57,484 nt of DNA. It comes from Eubacterium sp. (lineage in GTDB: Bacteria; Bacillota; Clostridia; Lachnospirales; Lachnospiraceae). The notes beneath the pieces were generated by a model. The model made no database searches. It saw only the letters and a list, made by a program, of their open reading frames with translations, and was not told the DNA's origin. The position numbers were made by a program, and so were the translations under genes. Position 1 is the first letter of the stretch. Each line of letters starts with the position of its first letter. Positions 22,347 to 31,567 of the stretch are shown here, one piece after another. The DNA lies in NCBI GenBank assembly GCA_003486385.1, contig DNFT01000051.1:1-57484 (forward strand), written 5' to 3'.

Positions 22347-25300
22347 CTATTCCTGCTTAGCAGGTTTATCGTCAAGCTGATCCTCTATAAGGTCAACTGA
22401 CACAAGTGTAGATACACCTTTTTCCTGCATTGTTATGCCGTACAGTCTGTCCGCAGCAGCCATGGTTCCGCGTCTGTGCGTGATTACTATGAACTGTGTG
22501 TTCTTTGTCAGCTTGTGCAGATACTTCGCATATCTGTCCACATTAGAATCATCAAGTGCCGCCTCAATCTCATCGAGAAGACAGAACGGTGACGGCTTAA
22601 GATTCTGGATTGCAAAGAGAAGCGAGATAGCCGTGAGTGCCTTCTCACCACCGGATAGCTGCATCATGTTCTGGAGCTTCTTTCCCGGCGGCTGTGAAAT
22701 AATTCTGATTCCGGCTTCAAGAATATCTACATCCTCCTCAAGCTCGAGTGTGCCCCTTCCTCCACCGAACAATTCTTTGAACACCTTATCAAACTCAACC
22801 TTAATCTCCTGAAACTTTTCAATAAACTGGTTTCTCATTCCGGTATCAAGCTCTTCAATAACCTTGATGAGCGTATCCCGTGCCGTTATAAGATCGTCAT
22901 GCTGTGTCTTTAAAAACGTATATCTTTCAGATACTTCCTTATAATCCTCAATCGCATTGACATTGACATCGCCTAACCTTCGGATATCCGATTTCAATAC
23001 ATTTATATTCTTTTTAAGCTCATCTGAATTTGTTAAGTTTTCATCTCTAAGCTCAGCGGCGCGAATAAGAGTAAGCTCGTACTCATTCCACATGTAATCA
23101 ATTCTCTCATCACGCACCGACTCAATCTTCTCAATCCTGCCTGTTATTCGCATGCATTCCTTGTCAAGCGTGTTGATACGCTCCGAAATCTGTTCACGCT
23201 TATTGAAAAGCTCACGCTGCTTCTCCTGAACCTTGTCCCTGTCCTCGCGCTCCTTTGCCGTGATATCCGCATATTCGGCAATCCGAGCTTCTGCACGCAT
23301 TATCGCCTCATTTATCTTTGCGATATTTTCTTTCTTTTCGTTTATCTCATCTCCCGCAGAGCCTAAGCTGTCCTTAATCTCATCAGCTTCGGCATTGAGC
23401 CTCGATATTTCCCTTAACACTCTCTTTATGTTCTCCTCAGCATAATTATCCTGCTGTGAAAAATTGGAAAGCTCGATGTGGAGCTGTTCGGCTGATTTCT
23501 GCTTGTCCGCAAGCTCGGCTTTATGGTTCTCGATTGCTGCATTGCATGAACTTATCTTCTCATTTAACTCCCTGTCAATCCGCTCAGACTCTGAAAGTGC
23601 CACCTTGCATGCATCAATCTCCGCATTTATCCGGGTTACCGTATTCTCAATCTCATCGGATTCACGCTTACTGTTTGTGTAGGCACGGTTTAATTCTTCC
23701 TGCTTTTTAGAAGCTGTATCAAGATTCATTGCAGCTGTATTCTCTGCCAGCTGCTTATCCTGTATTTCCGCCTTTATCTGCTCGATTTCTGTCCGTAATG
23801 CGCCAAGCTGCTCTCTTGCGGCTGTAAGCTGTTCCTCACTCTTTTTAAGTTCTGCCTCCTTTACCGAAACGGAAGCCTCCAGCTCCTCTATCTCTCTCCG
23901 GCGTCCAAGAAGATTGCTGCTGTTCTTAAACGCACCACCGGACATGGAACCTCCCGGACTTAACATATCTCCCTCAAGAGTTACTATCCTGAGTGAATGG
24001 TTATGCCGCCTTGCTATGGCAAGAGCATTGTCTATATTGTCGACGACCAGTATTCTTCCAAGAAGATACCGTGCAAGCTCTGTAAATTCACTGTCACATT
24101 CCACAAGCTGATTGGCAAAGCCTACTGCACCATTCTCCCTGGTCAGCGACGAATCCACCCTTATATCCCTGCCGCTTATAGCCGAGAGCGGAAGAAATGT
24201 AGCGCGTCCGAACTTATTCTGCTTCAAAAAAGCAATAAGCCCCTTTGCCGTCTCCTCATTGTCAGTTACAATATTCTGGATCGTTCCGCCTAACGCTGTC
24301 TCTATGGCAGTCTCATACTGTTTTTTTGTCTTAATGATATCTGCTACAACACCGACAATGCCCTTATACCTGTCCTTCTGCTCCATCACCTTCCTGATGC
24401 TGTTTCCGTAGCCATCATATCTCTCGGTAATGTTCTTAAGGGATTCGAGCCTTGAAGACTCACCCATAACGACACGGCTCAGTCCGCTTATATCATTGTT
24501 CAGCTTATTTATCATGTCACGCGCTGCAAGCTGCCTTTTCTCCCTGTCGGAAAGAGTTCCGCCCAGTGCGGCAAGCTCCTTGCGGATATCATCTAAGTCC
24601 CTCTGCAGCAGATCAAGGCTCTGCTTCTGGGTATCCTCCTCGCTCTTACAATTGATAAGCTGCCTTGTAAGCTCCGACTTACGGATGTTCACCTGTTCAA
24701 GAAGTGTCACATTCTTCTGGAGCTTAGCCTTTATCTGTCCTCTCTCATTGAGATTGTCGATAACATCGTCCTTACAGTTCTCGACAGTGTCCTCTAACTC
24801 CTTTATGCCGTCATTTAAGTTCTTTACCTGCGCATCGACCTCATTGCAGTCAGCCCTCATGTCATCAAGACGGTCTGTAAGCTTGAAACGGTCTGATATA
24901 AGACGCTTCTTCTCTTCGTCATAGTCTAAAAGACGTTCCTTTATGGAGTCAAGCCGCTTGTTGAACTGTTCATCACTGGCAAGCACCGACTTAATCTGCT
25001 CATTTAAAAGGTCTATCTGGCTTGAAAGCCTGTTTTTATCAATCTCAGCCTGCTTTGCAATGCTGCTGTTTTCCTCAATGGTGCGGTTAAGACCTCCGAG
25101 CTTTTCCTCATTCGCCTCATACTCTGTTCCTGACTTTTCAAACTCAGCCTTGGCAGCCTTCAACTCAGAATCCGCAACGCTGAACGCCTCATTGAATTTT
25201 TCAAGCTCCGCCTTGAATTCGTCTGCTTCCGTGAGAAACAGATTAACATCATTCTTCTTAAGCTCTTCCTTGAGCTTAAGGTACTCCTTGGCTTTCTCTG

Positions 25301-25925
25301 CCTGATGTTCAAGTGGTCCTACCTGTTTTTCAAGCTCAGCCAGTATATCGTTGACACGCACAAGGTTATTGCTCTCGTCATCAAGCTTCTTCTGTGCTGC
25401 TGCCTTACGTCTCTTAAATTTTACGATACCTGCCGCTTCATCGAAAAGCTCTCTTCTCTCCTCAGGCTTTCCGCTTAAAATTCTGTCAATCTGACCCTGT
25501 CCGATAATAGAATAGCCTTCCTTGCCGATTCCGGTATCATAAAAAAGCTCATTGATATCCCTGAGCCTGCATGCTGAGCCATTCATAAGGTATTCGCTCT
25601 CCCCTGAACGAAAAACCTTTCTTGTGATTGTAACCTGAGCAAAATCAATCGGAAGAGCGTGGTCGGAATTATCAATCGTGATGGCAACTGAGGCATAACT
25701 TACAGGCTTGCGAAGCTCCGTACCGGCAAAAATAACATCCTCCATCTTACCGCCTCGAAGCTGTTTCGCACTCTGTTCACCCAGAACCCAGCGTACAGCA
25801 TCACCAATATTGCTCTTACCACTTCCGTTAGGTCCCACAATACCTGTTATTCCGTTGTGAAACTCAAATACTAATCTGTTGGCAAAGGATTTAAAGCCTT
25901 GTACCTCTATGGATTTTAAATACAT
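22347..25925 (-). CDS. smc: Chromosome segregation protein SMC
   Basis: The condensin ATPase that organises and segregates the chromosome, 1192 residues, a normal length. The N-terminal head has GPNGSGKSNIGDAVRW (31-46) and a Q-loop region (GEQSAKQLRGGKMEDVIF). Two long coiled coils flank the hinge (about 515-665: YKGIVGVVADIIKTKKQYE through LEGDMLSPGGSMSGGAF). The C-terminal head has the signature LSGGEKALTAISLLFA and Walker B PFCLLDEIEAALDD. It begins 2 bases after the rnc stop codon and is probably translated from the same message. The ScpA/ScpB partners are not in the window. Confidence 0.97.
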   Translation of the reverse strand: MYLKSIEVQGFKSFANRLVFEFHNGITGIVGPNGSGKSNIGDAVRWVLGEQSAKQLRGGKMEDVIFAGTELRKPVSYASVAITIDNSDHALPIDFAQVTITRKVFRSGESEYLMNGSACRLRDINELFYDTGIGKEGYSIIGQGQIDRILSGKPEERRELFDEAAGIVKFKRRKAAAQKKLDDESNNLVRVNDILAELEKQVGPLEHQAEKAKEYLKLKEELKKNDVNLFLTEADEFKAELEKFNEAFSVADSELKAAKAEFEKSGTEYEANEEKLGGLNRTIEENSSIAKQAEIDKNRLSSQIDLLNEQIKSVLASDEQFNKRLDSIKERLLDYDEEKKRLISDRFKLTDRLDDMRADCNEVDAQVKNLNDGIKELEDTVENCKDDVIDNLNERGQIKAKLQKNVTLLEQVNIRKSELTRQLINCKSEEDTQKQSLDLLQRDLDDIRKELAALGGTLSDREKRQLAARDMINKLNNDISGLSRVVMGESSRLESLKNITERYDGYGNSIRKVMEQKDRYKGIVGVVADIIKTKKQYETAIETALGGTIQNIVTDNEETAKGLIAFLKQNKFGRATFLPLSAISGRDIRVDSSLTRENGAVGFANQLVECDSEFTELARYLLGRILVVDNIDNALAIARRHNHSLRIVTLEGDMLSPGGSMSGGAFKNSSNLLGRRREIEELEASVSVKEAELKKSEEQLTAAREQLGALRTEIEQIKAEIQDKQLAENTAAMNLDTASKKQEELNRAYTNSKRESDEIENTVTRINAEIDACKVALSESERIDRELNEKISSCNAAIENHKAELADKQKSAEQLHIELSNFSQQDNYAEENIKRVLREISRLNAEADEIKDSLGSAGDEINEKKENIAKINEAIMRAEARIAEYADITAKEREDRDKVQEKQRELFNKREQISERINTLDKECMRITGRIEKIESVRDERIDYMWNEYELTLIRAAELRDENLTNSDELKKNINVLKSDIRRLGDVNVNAIEDYKEVSERYTFLKTQHDDLITARDTLIKVIEELDTGMRNQFIEKFQEIKVEFDKVFKELFGGGRGTLELEEDVDILEAGIRIISQPPGKKLQNMMQLSGGEKALTAISLLFAIQNLKPSPFCLLDEIEAALDDSNVDRYAKYLHKLTKNTQFIVITHRRGTMAAADRLYGITMQEKGVSTLVSVDLIEDQLDDKPAKQE

Positions 25926-25927
25926 AC

Positions 25928-26623
25928 CTATTTCCTGTTCTGTCTCATCTTCAATATTGCATTGTATGCCGCTGCCTGCTGTGCCGCCTTCTTTGTATGG
26001 CCCTCGCCATCACCTATCACTGTGCCATCACACTTTACAACGGCTGTGAAATGCTTGTCATGATCAGGTCCACTCTCACCGGTAATCTCATACTCCGGTT
26101 CAAAACCACTATCCTTTTGAAGAAGCTCCTGTAATATTGTCTTGCTGTCATAGAACAGCTTCTTGTTGTCTATATCCTCAAGAATGAATCTTCTGATATA
26201 GTCCTGTGCCGGTTCAAAGCCGCCATCGCGGTATATAGCTCCAATCACTGCCTCCATGGCATCAGATGTGATTGAGTCTCTGTTCCTTCCACCGGTGTGT
26301 TCCTCGCCCTTGCTTAAAAGAATCCACTCTCCAAGCTTTATCTGCCGGCTGCACAGTGCAAGCGTCGGCTCACACACAATGCTTGCACGAAGCTTGGTTA
26401 GCTCTCCCTCTGTTTTATCAGGATATTTTTCAAAAAGATAGTCGCTTACGGTAACTTCGAGTACCGCATCTCCTAAGAACTCAAGGCGCTCATTGCTCTG
26501 ATTCTTAAGTCTCTTAATTTCATTACAGTATGAGCTGTGTGTGAGTGCTCTCTCAAGCAGTCTCTTATTCCTGAACTCATAGCCTATAATTTTTTCAAAT
26601 TTTTCCAACTGTGTATCAGTCAT
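25928..26623 (-). CDS. rnc: Ribonuclease III
   Basis: A double-strand-specific endoribonuclease for rRNA and mRNA processing, 231 residues. The N-terminal nuclease domain has the signature NERLEFLGDAVLEVTVSDYLF (about 43-63) and the second acidic site SDAMEAVIGAIYRDGG (about 114-129). The C-terminal dsRNA-binding domain (about 160-228) runs from DSKTILQELLQKDSG to HTKKAAQQAAAYNAILKM. It is followed by smc with a 2-base gap. A terminator lies between acpP and this gene, so it either has its own promoter or receives partial read-through. RNase III would also act on the type I toxin-antisense duplex proposed at 2.2-2.7 kb. Confidence 0.97.
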   Translation of the reverse strand: MTDTQLEKFEKIIGYEFRNKRLLERALTHSSYCNEIKRLKNQSNERLEFLGDAVLEVTVSDYLFEKYPDKTEGELTKLRASIVCEPTLALCSRQIKLGEWILLSKGEEHTGGRNRDSITSDAMEAVIGAIYRDGGFEPAQDYIRRFILEDIDNKKLFYDSKTILQELLQKDSGFEPEYEITGESGPDHDKHFTAVVKCDGTVIGDGEGHTKKAAQQAAAYNAILKMRQNRK

Positions 26624-26678
26624 GATTTTACTTCACGCACCTCCATATTATATGTATTTTATAATTCTCAGTCCATTA

Positions 26679-26714
26679 AGAAAAAGAGCCCACCTATGAT
26701 GGGCTTTTTCTTAA
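26679..26714. terminator. Terminator between acpP and rnc
   Basis: AAGAAAAAGAGCCCA with TGGGCTTTTTCTT, a stem with A/T runs on both sides. On the minus strand it follows acpP by about 50 bases and ends in CTTTTTCTT. Confidence 0.75.
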
Positions 26715-26760
26715 TTATATGCTCTCGTTATTGTCAACGAATAAATACATCCTGTTTTAA

Positions 26761-26991
26761 TTAGTTAAGTGCATTCTTTATTGCATCTACAGCATCTGCT
26801 ACAGTTGAAATATTCTCGGCAGCATCATTAGGAATCTCAATATCAAACTCCTCCTCAATACCCATAATAATCTGGAATACATCGAGTGAATCTGCTCCGA
26901 GGTCATCAACGAATGTCTTGTCCATTGTAACCTCATCGGCATCAATGTTTAAAACCTCTGCAATAATTGACTGTAACTTTTCAAATTCCAT
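26761..26991 (-). CDS. acpP: Acyl carrier protein
   Basis: The carrier of growing acyl chains in type II fatty acid synthesis, 76 residues and very acidic. The phosphopantetheine attachment site is Ser35 in DLGADSLDVFQIIM. The common DSLDxVEL is altered to DSLDVFQ, which is seen in some Clostridia. It follows plsX by 38 bases, an arrangement that links phospholipid and fatty acid synthesis. A terminator follows. Confidence 0.97.
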   Translation of the reverse strand: MEFEKLQSIIAEVLNIDADEVTMDKTFVDDLGADSLDVFQIIMGIEEEFDIEIPNDAAENISTVADAVDAIKNALN

Positions 26992-27029
26992 TTCTAAATA
27001 CTTCCTTCCTTTTCTAAAAAATTCTTAAT

Positions 27030-28052
27030 TTACTGTTCGCCCGCCTGCTCTGCTGCAATGGACGCCTTGATTTTATCGTTAATTCCCTGTTCCTTAAATG
27101 TCATACACTGAAGGATGGAATTACACACCTCTTTAGCCTTGGCATTGCCATGTGTCTTTACCACAAGACCGTTAAGACCTATCATCGGTGCTCCGCCATA
27201 CTCGGTGGCATCGAACTTCCTGAGTGTCTTCTTGAGTGCCGGCTTGACAAGCAGCGCACCAATCTTACTTCTGAGACTGGTCATCATACCTGCCTTTATC
27301 ATGCCTATAAGAGTACTTCCCATGCCCTCATAGAGCTTGAGTATTACATTGCCTACAAATGCTTCTGTAACTATGACATCGACATCCCCCTCCGGAATAT
27401 CTCGTGCCTCAACACTCCCGACAAAGTTAATCTCCTTACACTCCTTGAGCAATGGATAGGTATCCTTTACAAGCTGGTTGCCCTTCTCCTCCTCTGCACC
27501 GATATTCACAATCGCAACCTTTGGATTCTTGACGCCAAGAACATATTCCATATATATGGAACCCATCTTGGCAAACTGAAGAAGATGTGCAGGTCTTGCA
27601 TCCACATTCGCTCCGCAGTCAACTAAGAGCGAAACACCCTTTCTGGTAGGTATGAGTGGTGCAAATGGTGGTCTGTCAACGCCCCTTATTCTGCCGACTA
27701 TAAGCTGGCCTCCGACTAAGATAGCACCTGAGCTTCCTGCCGATACGAACGCATCAGCTTCCCCCTTCTTGACGAGGTTAAGTCCAACCACAATTGATGA
27801 ATCCTTCTTGCGGCGTATAGCCATAACCGGTGGTTCTCCGGTCTCAATCACTTCCGTGGCATTGACAATCTCAATAGCGTTCTCTCTGTATGTATATTTC
27901 TTAAGCTCTTCCGAAACAACATTCTCCTGACCCACAAGCTTCACAATCACATTTTCACTCTGTGAAACCGCGTCGACAACACCCTTAACAATCTCTGCCG
28001 GAGCATTATCTCCGCCCATGGCATCAACAGCTACTATAACTTTTTCCTGCAT
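27030..28052 (-). CDS. plsX: Phosphate acyltransferase PlsX
   Basis: Makes acyl-phosphate from acyl-ACP and phosphate for phosphatidic acid synthesis (PlsX-PlsY route), 340 residues. The start IVAVDAMGGDNAP is diagnostic. GEPPVMAIRRKKDSSIV, ADAFVSAGSSGA and DGDVDVIVTEAFVGNV-like segments follow in family order. ATG is preceded by AGAGGAG. A TTGATT/TATTAT promoter lies upstream (28093-28121). rpmF ends at its own terminator before it, so plsX-acpP appears to be a separate transcript. Confidence 0.97.
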   Translation of the reverse strand: MQEKVIVAVDAMGGDNAPAEIVKGVVDAVSQSENVIVKLVGQENVVSEELKKYTYRENAIEIVNATEVIETGEPPVMAIRRKKDSSIVVGLNLVKKGEADAFVSAGSSGAILVGGQLIVGRIRGVDRPPFAPLIPTRKGVSLLVDCGANVDARPAHLLQFAKMGSIYMEYVLGVKNPKVAIVNIGAEEEKGNQLVKDTYPLLKECKEINFVGSVEARDIPEGDVDVIVTEAFVGNVILKLYEGMGSTLIGMIKAGMMTSLRSKIGALLVKPALKKTLRKFDATEYGGAPMIGLNGLVVKTHGNAKAKEVCNSILQCMTFKEQGINDKIKASIAAEQAGEQ

Positions 28053-28092
28053 AAATATTCTCCTCTTTCATACTATGACAACCACTTCATAC

Positions 28093-28121
28093 ATAATACA
28101 AGATTGTATTTCAGAAATCAA
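28093..28121 (-). promoter_or_regulatory. Promoter of plsX-acpP
   Basis: Reading leftward: -35 TTGATT (28116-28121), 17-base spacer, -10 TATTAT (28093-28098). No FapR-like operator was recognised. Confidence 0.55.
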
Positions 28122-28158
28122 TACCTTTTTTCATCATAACAAGCCACGCATTGACGGC

Positions 28159-28190
28159 AAAAAAAGAAAGACACCATAAAGGCGTCTTTC
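28159..28190 (-). terminator. Terminator of yceD-rpmF
   Basis: GAAAGACACC (28166-28175) pairs with GGCGTCTTTC (28181-28190), and on the minus strand it is followed by TTTTTTT (28165-28159). It lies about 60 bases after the rpmF stop codon. Confidence 0.85.
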
Positions 28191-28252
28191 CCATCAATAA
28201 TATTCGCAATCCGCTTCGCTTCCTGCTTATATCATCGCATTATAAACTTAAA

Positions 28253-28435
28253 TTATTCAGCAACAGAGATAACTTCCTTCTTATTGTAAGAACCACAGTT
28301 CTTGCAAACTCTGTGAGGCATCATTAACTCACCGCACTTGCTGCACTTTACTAAGTTAGGAGCGCTCATCTTCCAGTTCGCTCTTCTCTTATCTCTTCTA
28401 GCCTTAGAAGACTTATTCTTTGGACAAATTGACAT
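28253..28435 (-). CDS. rpmF: 50S ribosomal protein L32
   Basis: A small zinc-ribbon protein of the large ribosomal subunit, 60 residues. The basic N-terminus KNKSSKARRDKRRANW is typical. The zinc ligands are in CSKCGEL and CKNCGSYN (four Cys). A strong AAGGAGGTG site precedes the ATG. It is encoded directly after the YceD-like gene (26-base gap), the common bacterial arrangement. Confidence 0.97.
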   Translation of the reverse strand: MSICPKNKSSKARRDKRRANWKMSAPNLVKCSKCGELMMPHRVCKNCGSYNKKEVISVAE

Positions 28436-28461
28436 CTGTTACACCTCCTTACAAAGCAGTT

Positions 28462-28986
28462 CTATTGGTTAAACTGTTGAAATATATCGCGTATCTTGGA
28501 CATTCTAGGATCTAACACCTGTCTGTCACATTCACACGAGCCATGATTAAGATTCATGCCGCATACGTTACAGATTCCCTTGCAGTCTGTTTTACACAGA
28601 ACCTTCATCGGAAAATTCTCTAAAATCTCACTATATGCATACTTCTCAACATCAAATTCCGTGCCATCCATAAAAGGCATGTCCTTCAATGTCTCATCTG
28701 CATCCGGTGACTCTTCACCAAAATTAAGTGTTCTGGTAGAATCTACCGATATCTGCCAAGGAACATCCGTTAAGCACCTGTCGCATGGAATATCCAGAGT
28801 CACATCAAGGTGTGAAGTAACCTCTATCTTCTTCCCTCCAACATTAGTAAAGGCAAGCTCAATATCCTGTTTCTTTACAAATGCAAAATCACCAAGCTTC
28901 GAGACAAAGCTCTCAGCTTCTATAGGTGCTGCAAGTCTCTTAACTTCTCCTTCGTGAGAAAGAACTCCGTACAAATCAATCAGCAT
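28462..28986 (-). CDS. YceD/DUF177 family protein
   Basis: A DUF177 (YceD) protein of 174 residues. The family is linked to accumulation of 23S rRNA/large ribosomal subunits and is nearly always next to rpmF, as here. Two cysteine groups suggest a metal site: CDRC at about 94-97, and a C-terminal cluster CKTDCKGICNVCG then CEC. DVEKYAYSEILENFPMKVLC is the conserved family core. The promoter at 29018-29046 is near-perfect consensus, so this gene and rpmF are probably strongly expressed together. Confidence 0.9.
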   Translation of the reverse strand: MLIDLYGVLSHEGEVKRLAAPIEAESFVSKLGDFAFVKKQDIELAFTNVGGKKIEVTSHLDVTLDIPCDRCLTDVPWQISVDSTRTLNFGEESPDADETLKDMPFMDGTEFDVEKYAYSEILENFPMKVLCKTDCKGICNVCGMNLNHGSCECDRQVLDPRMSKIRDIFQQFNQ

Positions 28987-29017
28987 AAAAACCTCTTCTT
29001 TTAATCACACGCAGATT

Positions 29018-29046
29018 ATTATATCCACTGTGTAAAGATTTGTCAA
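29018..29046 (-). promoter_or_regulatory. Consensus promoter of yceD-rpmF
   Basis: Reading leftward: -35 TTGACA (29041-29046), 17-base spacer, -10 TATAAT (29018-29023). Both hexamers match consensus exactly with ideal spacing. Confidence 0.8.
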
Positions 29047-29068
29047 CTATTTTTTATTTACATTTTAA

Positions 29069-30262
29069 TTATCTGACTAACTCCAATGTCTCCTGGGCAA
29101 TCTTAAGCTCCTCGTTAGTAGGGATTACCATAACCTTGACCTTAGAATCAGGAGTAGATATAACTACCTCCTCACCTCTCTTGTCATTGGCTGTATCGTC
29201 AATCTTGATTCCAAGGAATGTAAGAGCACTACAGATATCCTTTCTTGTTCTCTTATCGTTCTCACCTACACCTGCTGTGAATACGATGGCATCAACGCCG
29301 TCCATAGCTGCTGTATAAGCACCGATATACTTAACCACTCTGTACTTGAATGCCTCAAGAGCTACCTCAGCATTGTGATTGCCCTCATCGGCAGCCTTCT
29401 GAACATCACGGAAATCGCTTGAAACACCGCTCATGCCAAGAACACCTGACTTCTTGTTGAGCATTGTTATCATCTCATTGATATCCTTGCCCTCCTTGTT
29501 GGCGATAAACTGGATAACAGAAGGATCGATATCACCGCTTCTTGTTCCCATGATAAGACCCTCAAGCGGTGTAAGACCCATGCTTGTATCTATGCACTTG
29601 CCATTGACAACAGCGGAGAGTGAACCACCGTTTCCGAGATGGCATACGATAACCTTTGAATTGTCAGGGTCAAGCTTGCCGAACTCGATTGCTCTCTTAG
29701 ATACGAATGCGTGGCTTGTACCGTGGAAGCCATACTTACGAATGCCATACTTCTCATAGTACTCATGAGGAATAGCATACATATAAGCCTTCTCAGGCAT
29801 TGTCTGATGGAATGCGGTATCCCATACAGCAACATTAGGTGTGCCTGGCATAGCTGACTCAACAGCCTCAATACCGATAAGGTTAGCCGGGTTATGTAAT
29901 GGTCCAAGGTCGAAGCACTCACGTATAACTGACTTTACATCATCGTTTACAATTACGGATGTGCAGTACTTCTGTCCTGCATGAAGTACTCTGTGTCCTA
30001 CAGCGGAGATTTCCTTTACATCTGAGATAACGCCGTAGGTCTTGTCAAGAAGCATCTCAAGAACAAGGTTGACTGCTACCTTGTGATCCGGCATAGGCTT
30101 CTCAATAACACAGCTCTCCTTGCCCGTAGGCTTATGTGTGAGCTTAGAGCCCTCAATACCGATTCTCTCGCAGAGACCCTTTGCCATAACTGACTCATCA
30201 GCCATATCGAATAACTGGTACTTTAATGATGAGCTTCCGCAGTTGATTACTAAAATCTTCAT
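29069..30262 (-). CDS. ackA: Acetate kinase
   Basis: Converts acetyl phosphate and ADP to acetate and ATP in fermentation, 397 residues from the start used here (family about 400). The first strand is MKILVINCGSSSLKYQLFD. Other family blocks are GHRVLHAGQKY, AVWDTAFHQTMPEKAYMY, RKYGFHGTSHAFVSKRA and FTAGVGEND. The open frame extends 75 bases further upstream, but the GGAGGAATTA site fixes the ATG at 30262. It lies 165 bases after pta on the same strand. That gap holds a long hairpin (30362-30397). Confidence 0.97.
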   Translation of the reverse strand: MKILVINCGSSSLKYQLFDMADESVMAKGLCERIGIEGSKLTHKPTGKESCVIEKPMPDHKVAVNLVLEMLLDKTYGVISDVKEISAVGHRVLHAGQKYCTSVIVNDDVKSVIRECFDLGPLHNPANLIGIEAVESAMPGTPNVAVWDTAFHQTMPEKAYMYAIPHEYYEKYGIRKYGFHGTSHAFVSKRAIEFGKLDPDNSKVIVCHLGNGGSLSAVVNGKCIDTSMGLTPLEGLIMGTRSGDIDPSVIQFIANKEGKDINEMITMLNKKSGVLGMSGVSSDFRDVQKAADEGNHNAEVALEAFKYRVVKYIGAYTAAMDGVDAIVFTAGVGENDKRTRKDICSALTFLGIKIDDTANDKRGEEVVISTPDSKVKVMVIPTNEELKIAQETLELVR

Positions 30263-30361
30263 TATTAATTCCTCCAAATATATTATCTTATTTAATATTC
30301 CGCTTTCACACCGCTCTATGGCTGCAAATACCTTCAAAAAGCGGCAGGTCTATAGCATAGT

Positions 30362-30397
30362 TATAGGTAACTGCCGCCAAAACGGCAATTACCTATA
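30362..30397 (-). other. 15-bp hairpin between pta and ackA
   Basis: TATAGGTAACTGCCG (30362-30376) pairs with CGGCAATTACCTATA (30383-30397) with one mismatch and a 6-base loop. No T run follows on the minus strand, so it is more likely an mRNA stabilising or processing hairpin than a terminator. Confidence 0.6.
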
Positions 30398-30427
30398 TAT
30401 GTATTGTGTGTAAATATCTATTGAATA

Positions 30428-31423
30428 TTACTGCATCTGAGCCTGTACAGCTGTGATAGCTACAACACCAACGATGTCGCTTGCTGAACAGCCTCTTGAA
30501 AGATCGTTAACCGGCTTAGCAATGCCCTGAAGCATAGGACCATAGGCCTCTGCCTTAGCAAGTCTCTGAACAAGCTTGTAGCCGATGTTACCTGCATCAA
30601 GATCAGGGAAGATGAGGACGTTAGCATGTCCTGCAACCTCGCTGCCAGGAGCCTTGGAAGCACCAACAGATGGAACCATAGCTGCATCTGTCTGAAGCTC
30701 TCCGTCAAGCTTAAGCTCAGGAGCAAGCTCCTTAGCAATTCTCGTAGCCTCTACCACCTTGTCAACATCGGCATGCTTAGCGCTGCCCTTTGAGGAGTGG
30801 CTGAGCATGGCAACCTTAGGCTCTGCGCCTACTAAGAACCTGAAGCTCTCTGCTGAGGAAACAGCGATAACCGCAAGCTCCTCAGGATTAGGATTCTGGT
30901 TAAGACCGCAGTCGCCGAATACGAATGTACCATTCTCACCATACTCACAGTTAGGAACATCAATTACGAAGAACGCAGAAGCAATCTTAGAACCCGGCTT
31001 AGTCTTAACTATCTGAAGAGCAGGTCTTAATGTGTTAGCTGTAGAATGGCATGCACCTGATACAATGCCATCTGCCGCACCGCTCTTTAACATCATGCAG
31101 GCATAGAACATATAATCCGTAGTGAGAAGTCTTCTGGCTTCCTCAGGAGTCATACCCTTGTTCTTTCTGAGTTCAACTAAAGCATCAACATACTCATCAA
31201 GCTTATCGGAAGTATTAGGGTTGATAACTGTAGCGCCTGATACCTCAAGACCCTTGCTGTTAGCCTCAACCTCCTCAGGTGTACCAAGTACTACTACATT
31301 AGCGATATCTTCCTTAAGAACTGTCTCAACTGCTTCCCATGTTCTTCTGTCCATTGACTCAGGAAGTACAATTGTCTTCTTCACTGCTCTTGCCCTTTTC
31401 TTAATCTCATCAATAAATGCCAT
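30428..31423 (-). CDS. pta: Phosphate acetyltransferase
   Basis: Converts acetyl-CoA and phosphate to acetyl phosphate, the step before acetate kinase, 331 residues. This is the short Pta form without N-terminal DRTGG/CobB domains. Family blocks: IVLPESMDRRTWEAVE, GAADGIVSGACHSTANTLRPA (about 115-135), FGDCGLNQNPNPEELA, KVAMLSHSSKGSA and NVLIFPDLDAGNIGYK. An AAAGGAG site precedes the ATG, and a good promoter lies at 31485-31513. With ackA it forms the usual acetate/ATP fermentation unit. Confidence 0.97.
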   Translation of the reverse strand: MAFIDEIKKRARAVKKTIVLPESMDRRTWEAVETVLKEDIANVVVLGTPEEVEANSKGLEVSGATVINPNTSDKLDEYVDALVELRKNKGMTPEEARRLLTTDYMFYACMMLKSGAADGIVSGACHSTANTLRPALQIVKTKPGSKIASAFFVIDVPNCEYGENGTFVFGDCGLNQNPNPEELAVIAVSSAESFRFLVGAEPKVAMLSHSSKGSAKHADVDKVVEATRIAKELAPELKLDGELQTDAAMVPSVGASKAPGSEVAGHANVLIFPDLDAGNIGYKLVQRLAKAEAYGPMLQGIAKPVNDLSRGCSASDIVGVVAITAVQAQMQ

Positions 31424-31484
31424 AATAAAATGACTCCTTTCAGTATATAATTCGACTTCATCTTAAAAGTCCATTGATAGTATC

Positions 31485-31513
31485 ATTATACTCCTTATGT
31501 TTATTGTATACAA
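31485..31513 (-). promoter_or_regulatory. Promoter of pta-ackA
   Basis: Reading leftward: -35 TTGTAT (31508-31513), 17-base spacer, -10 TATAAT (31485-31490). The leader is about 55 bases. Confidence 0.65.
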
Positions 31514-31567
31514 GAATATTTTTGCAAAATCAAGTCAAAACGTACATGTTTTAAATTAAATACAATT

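Noticed and set aside
24430..24924. 164-codon plus-strand frame opposite smc
   Set aside because: Ser/Leu-rich antisense shadow of the SMC coiled coil.
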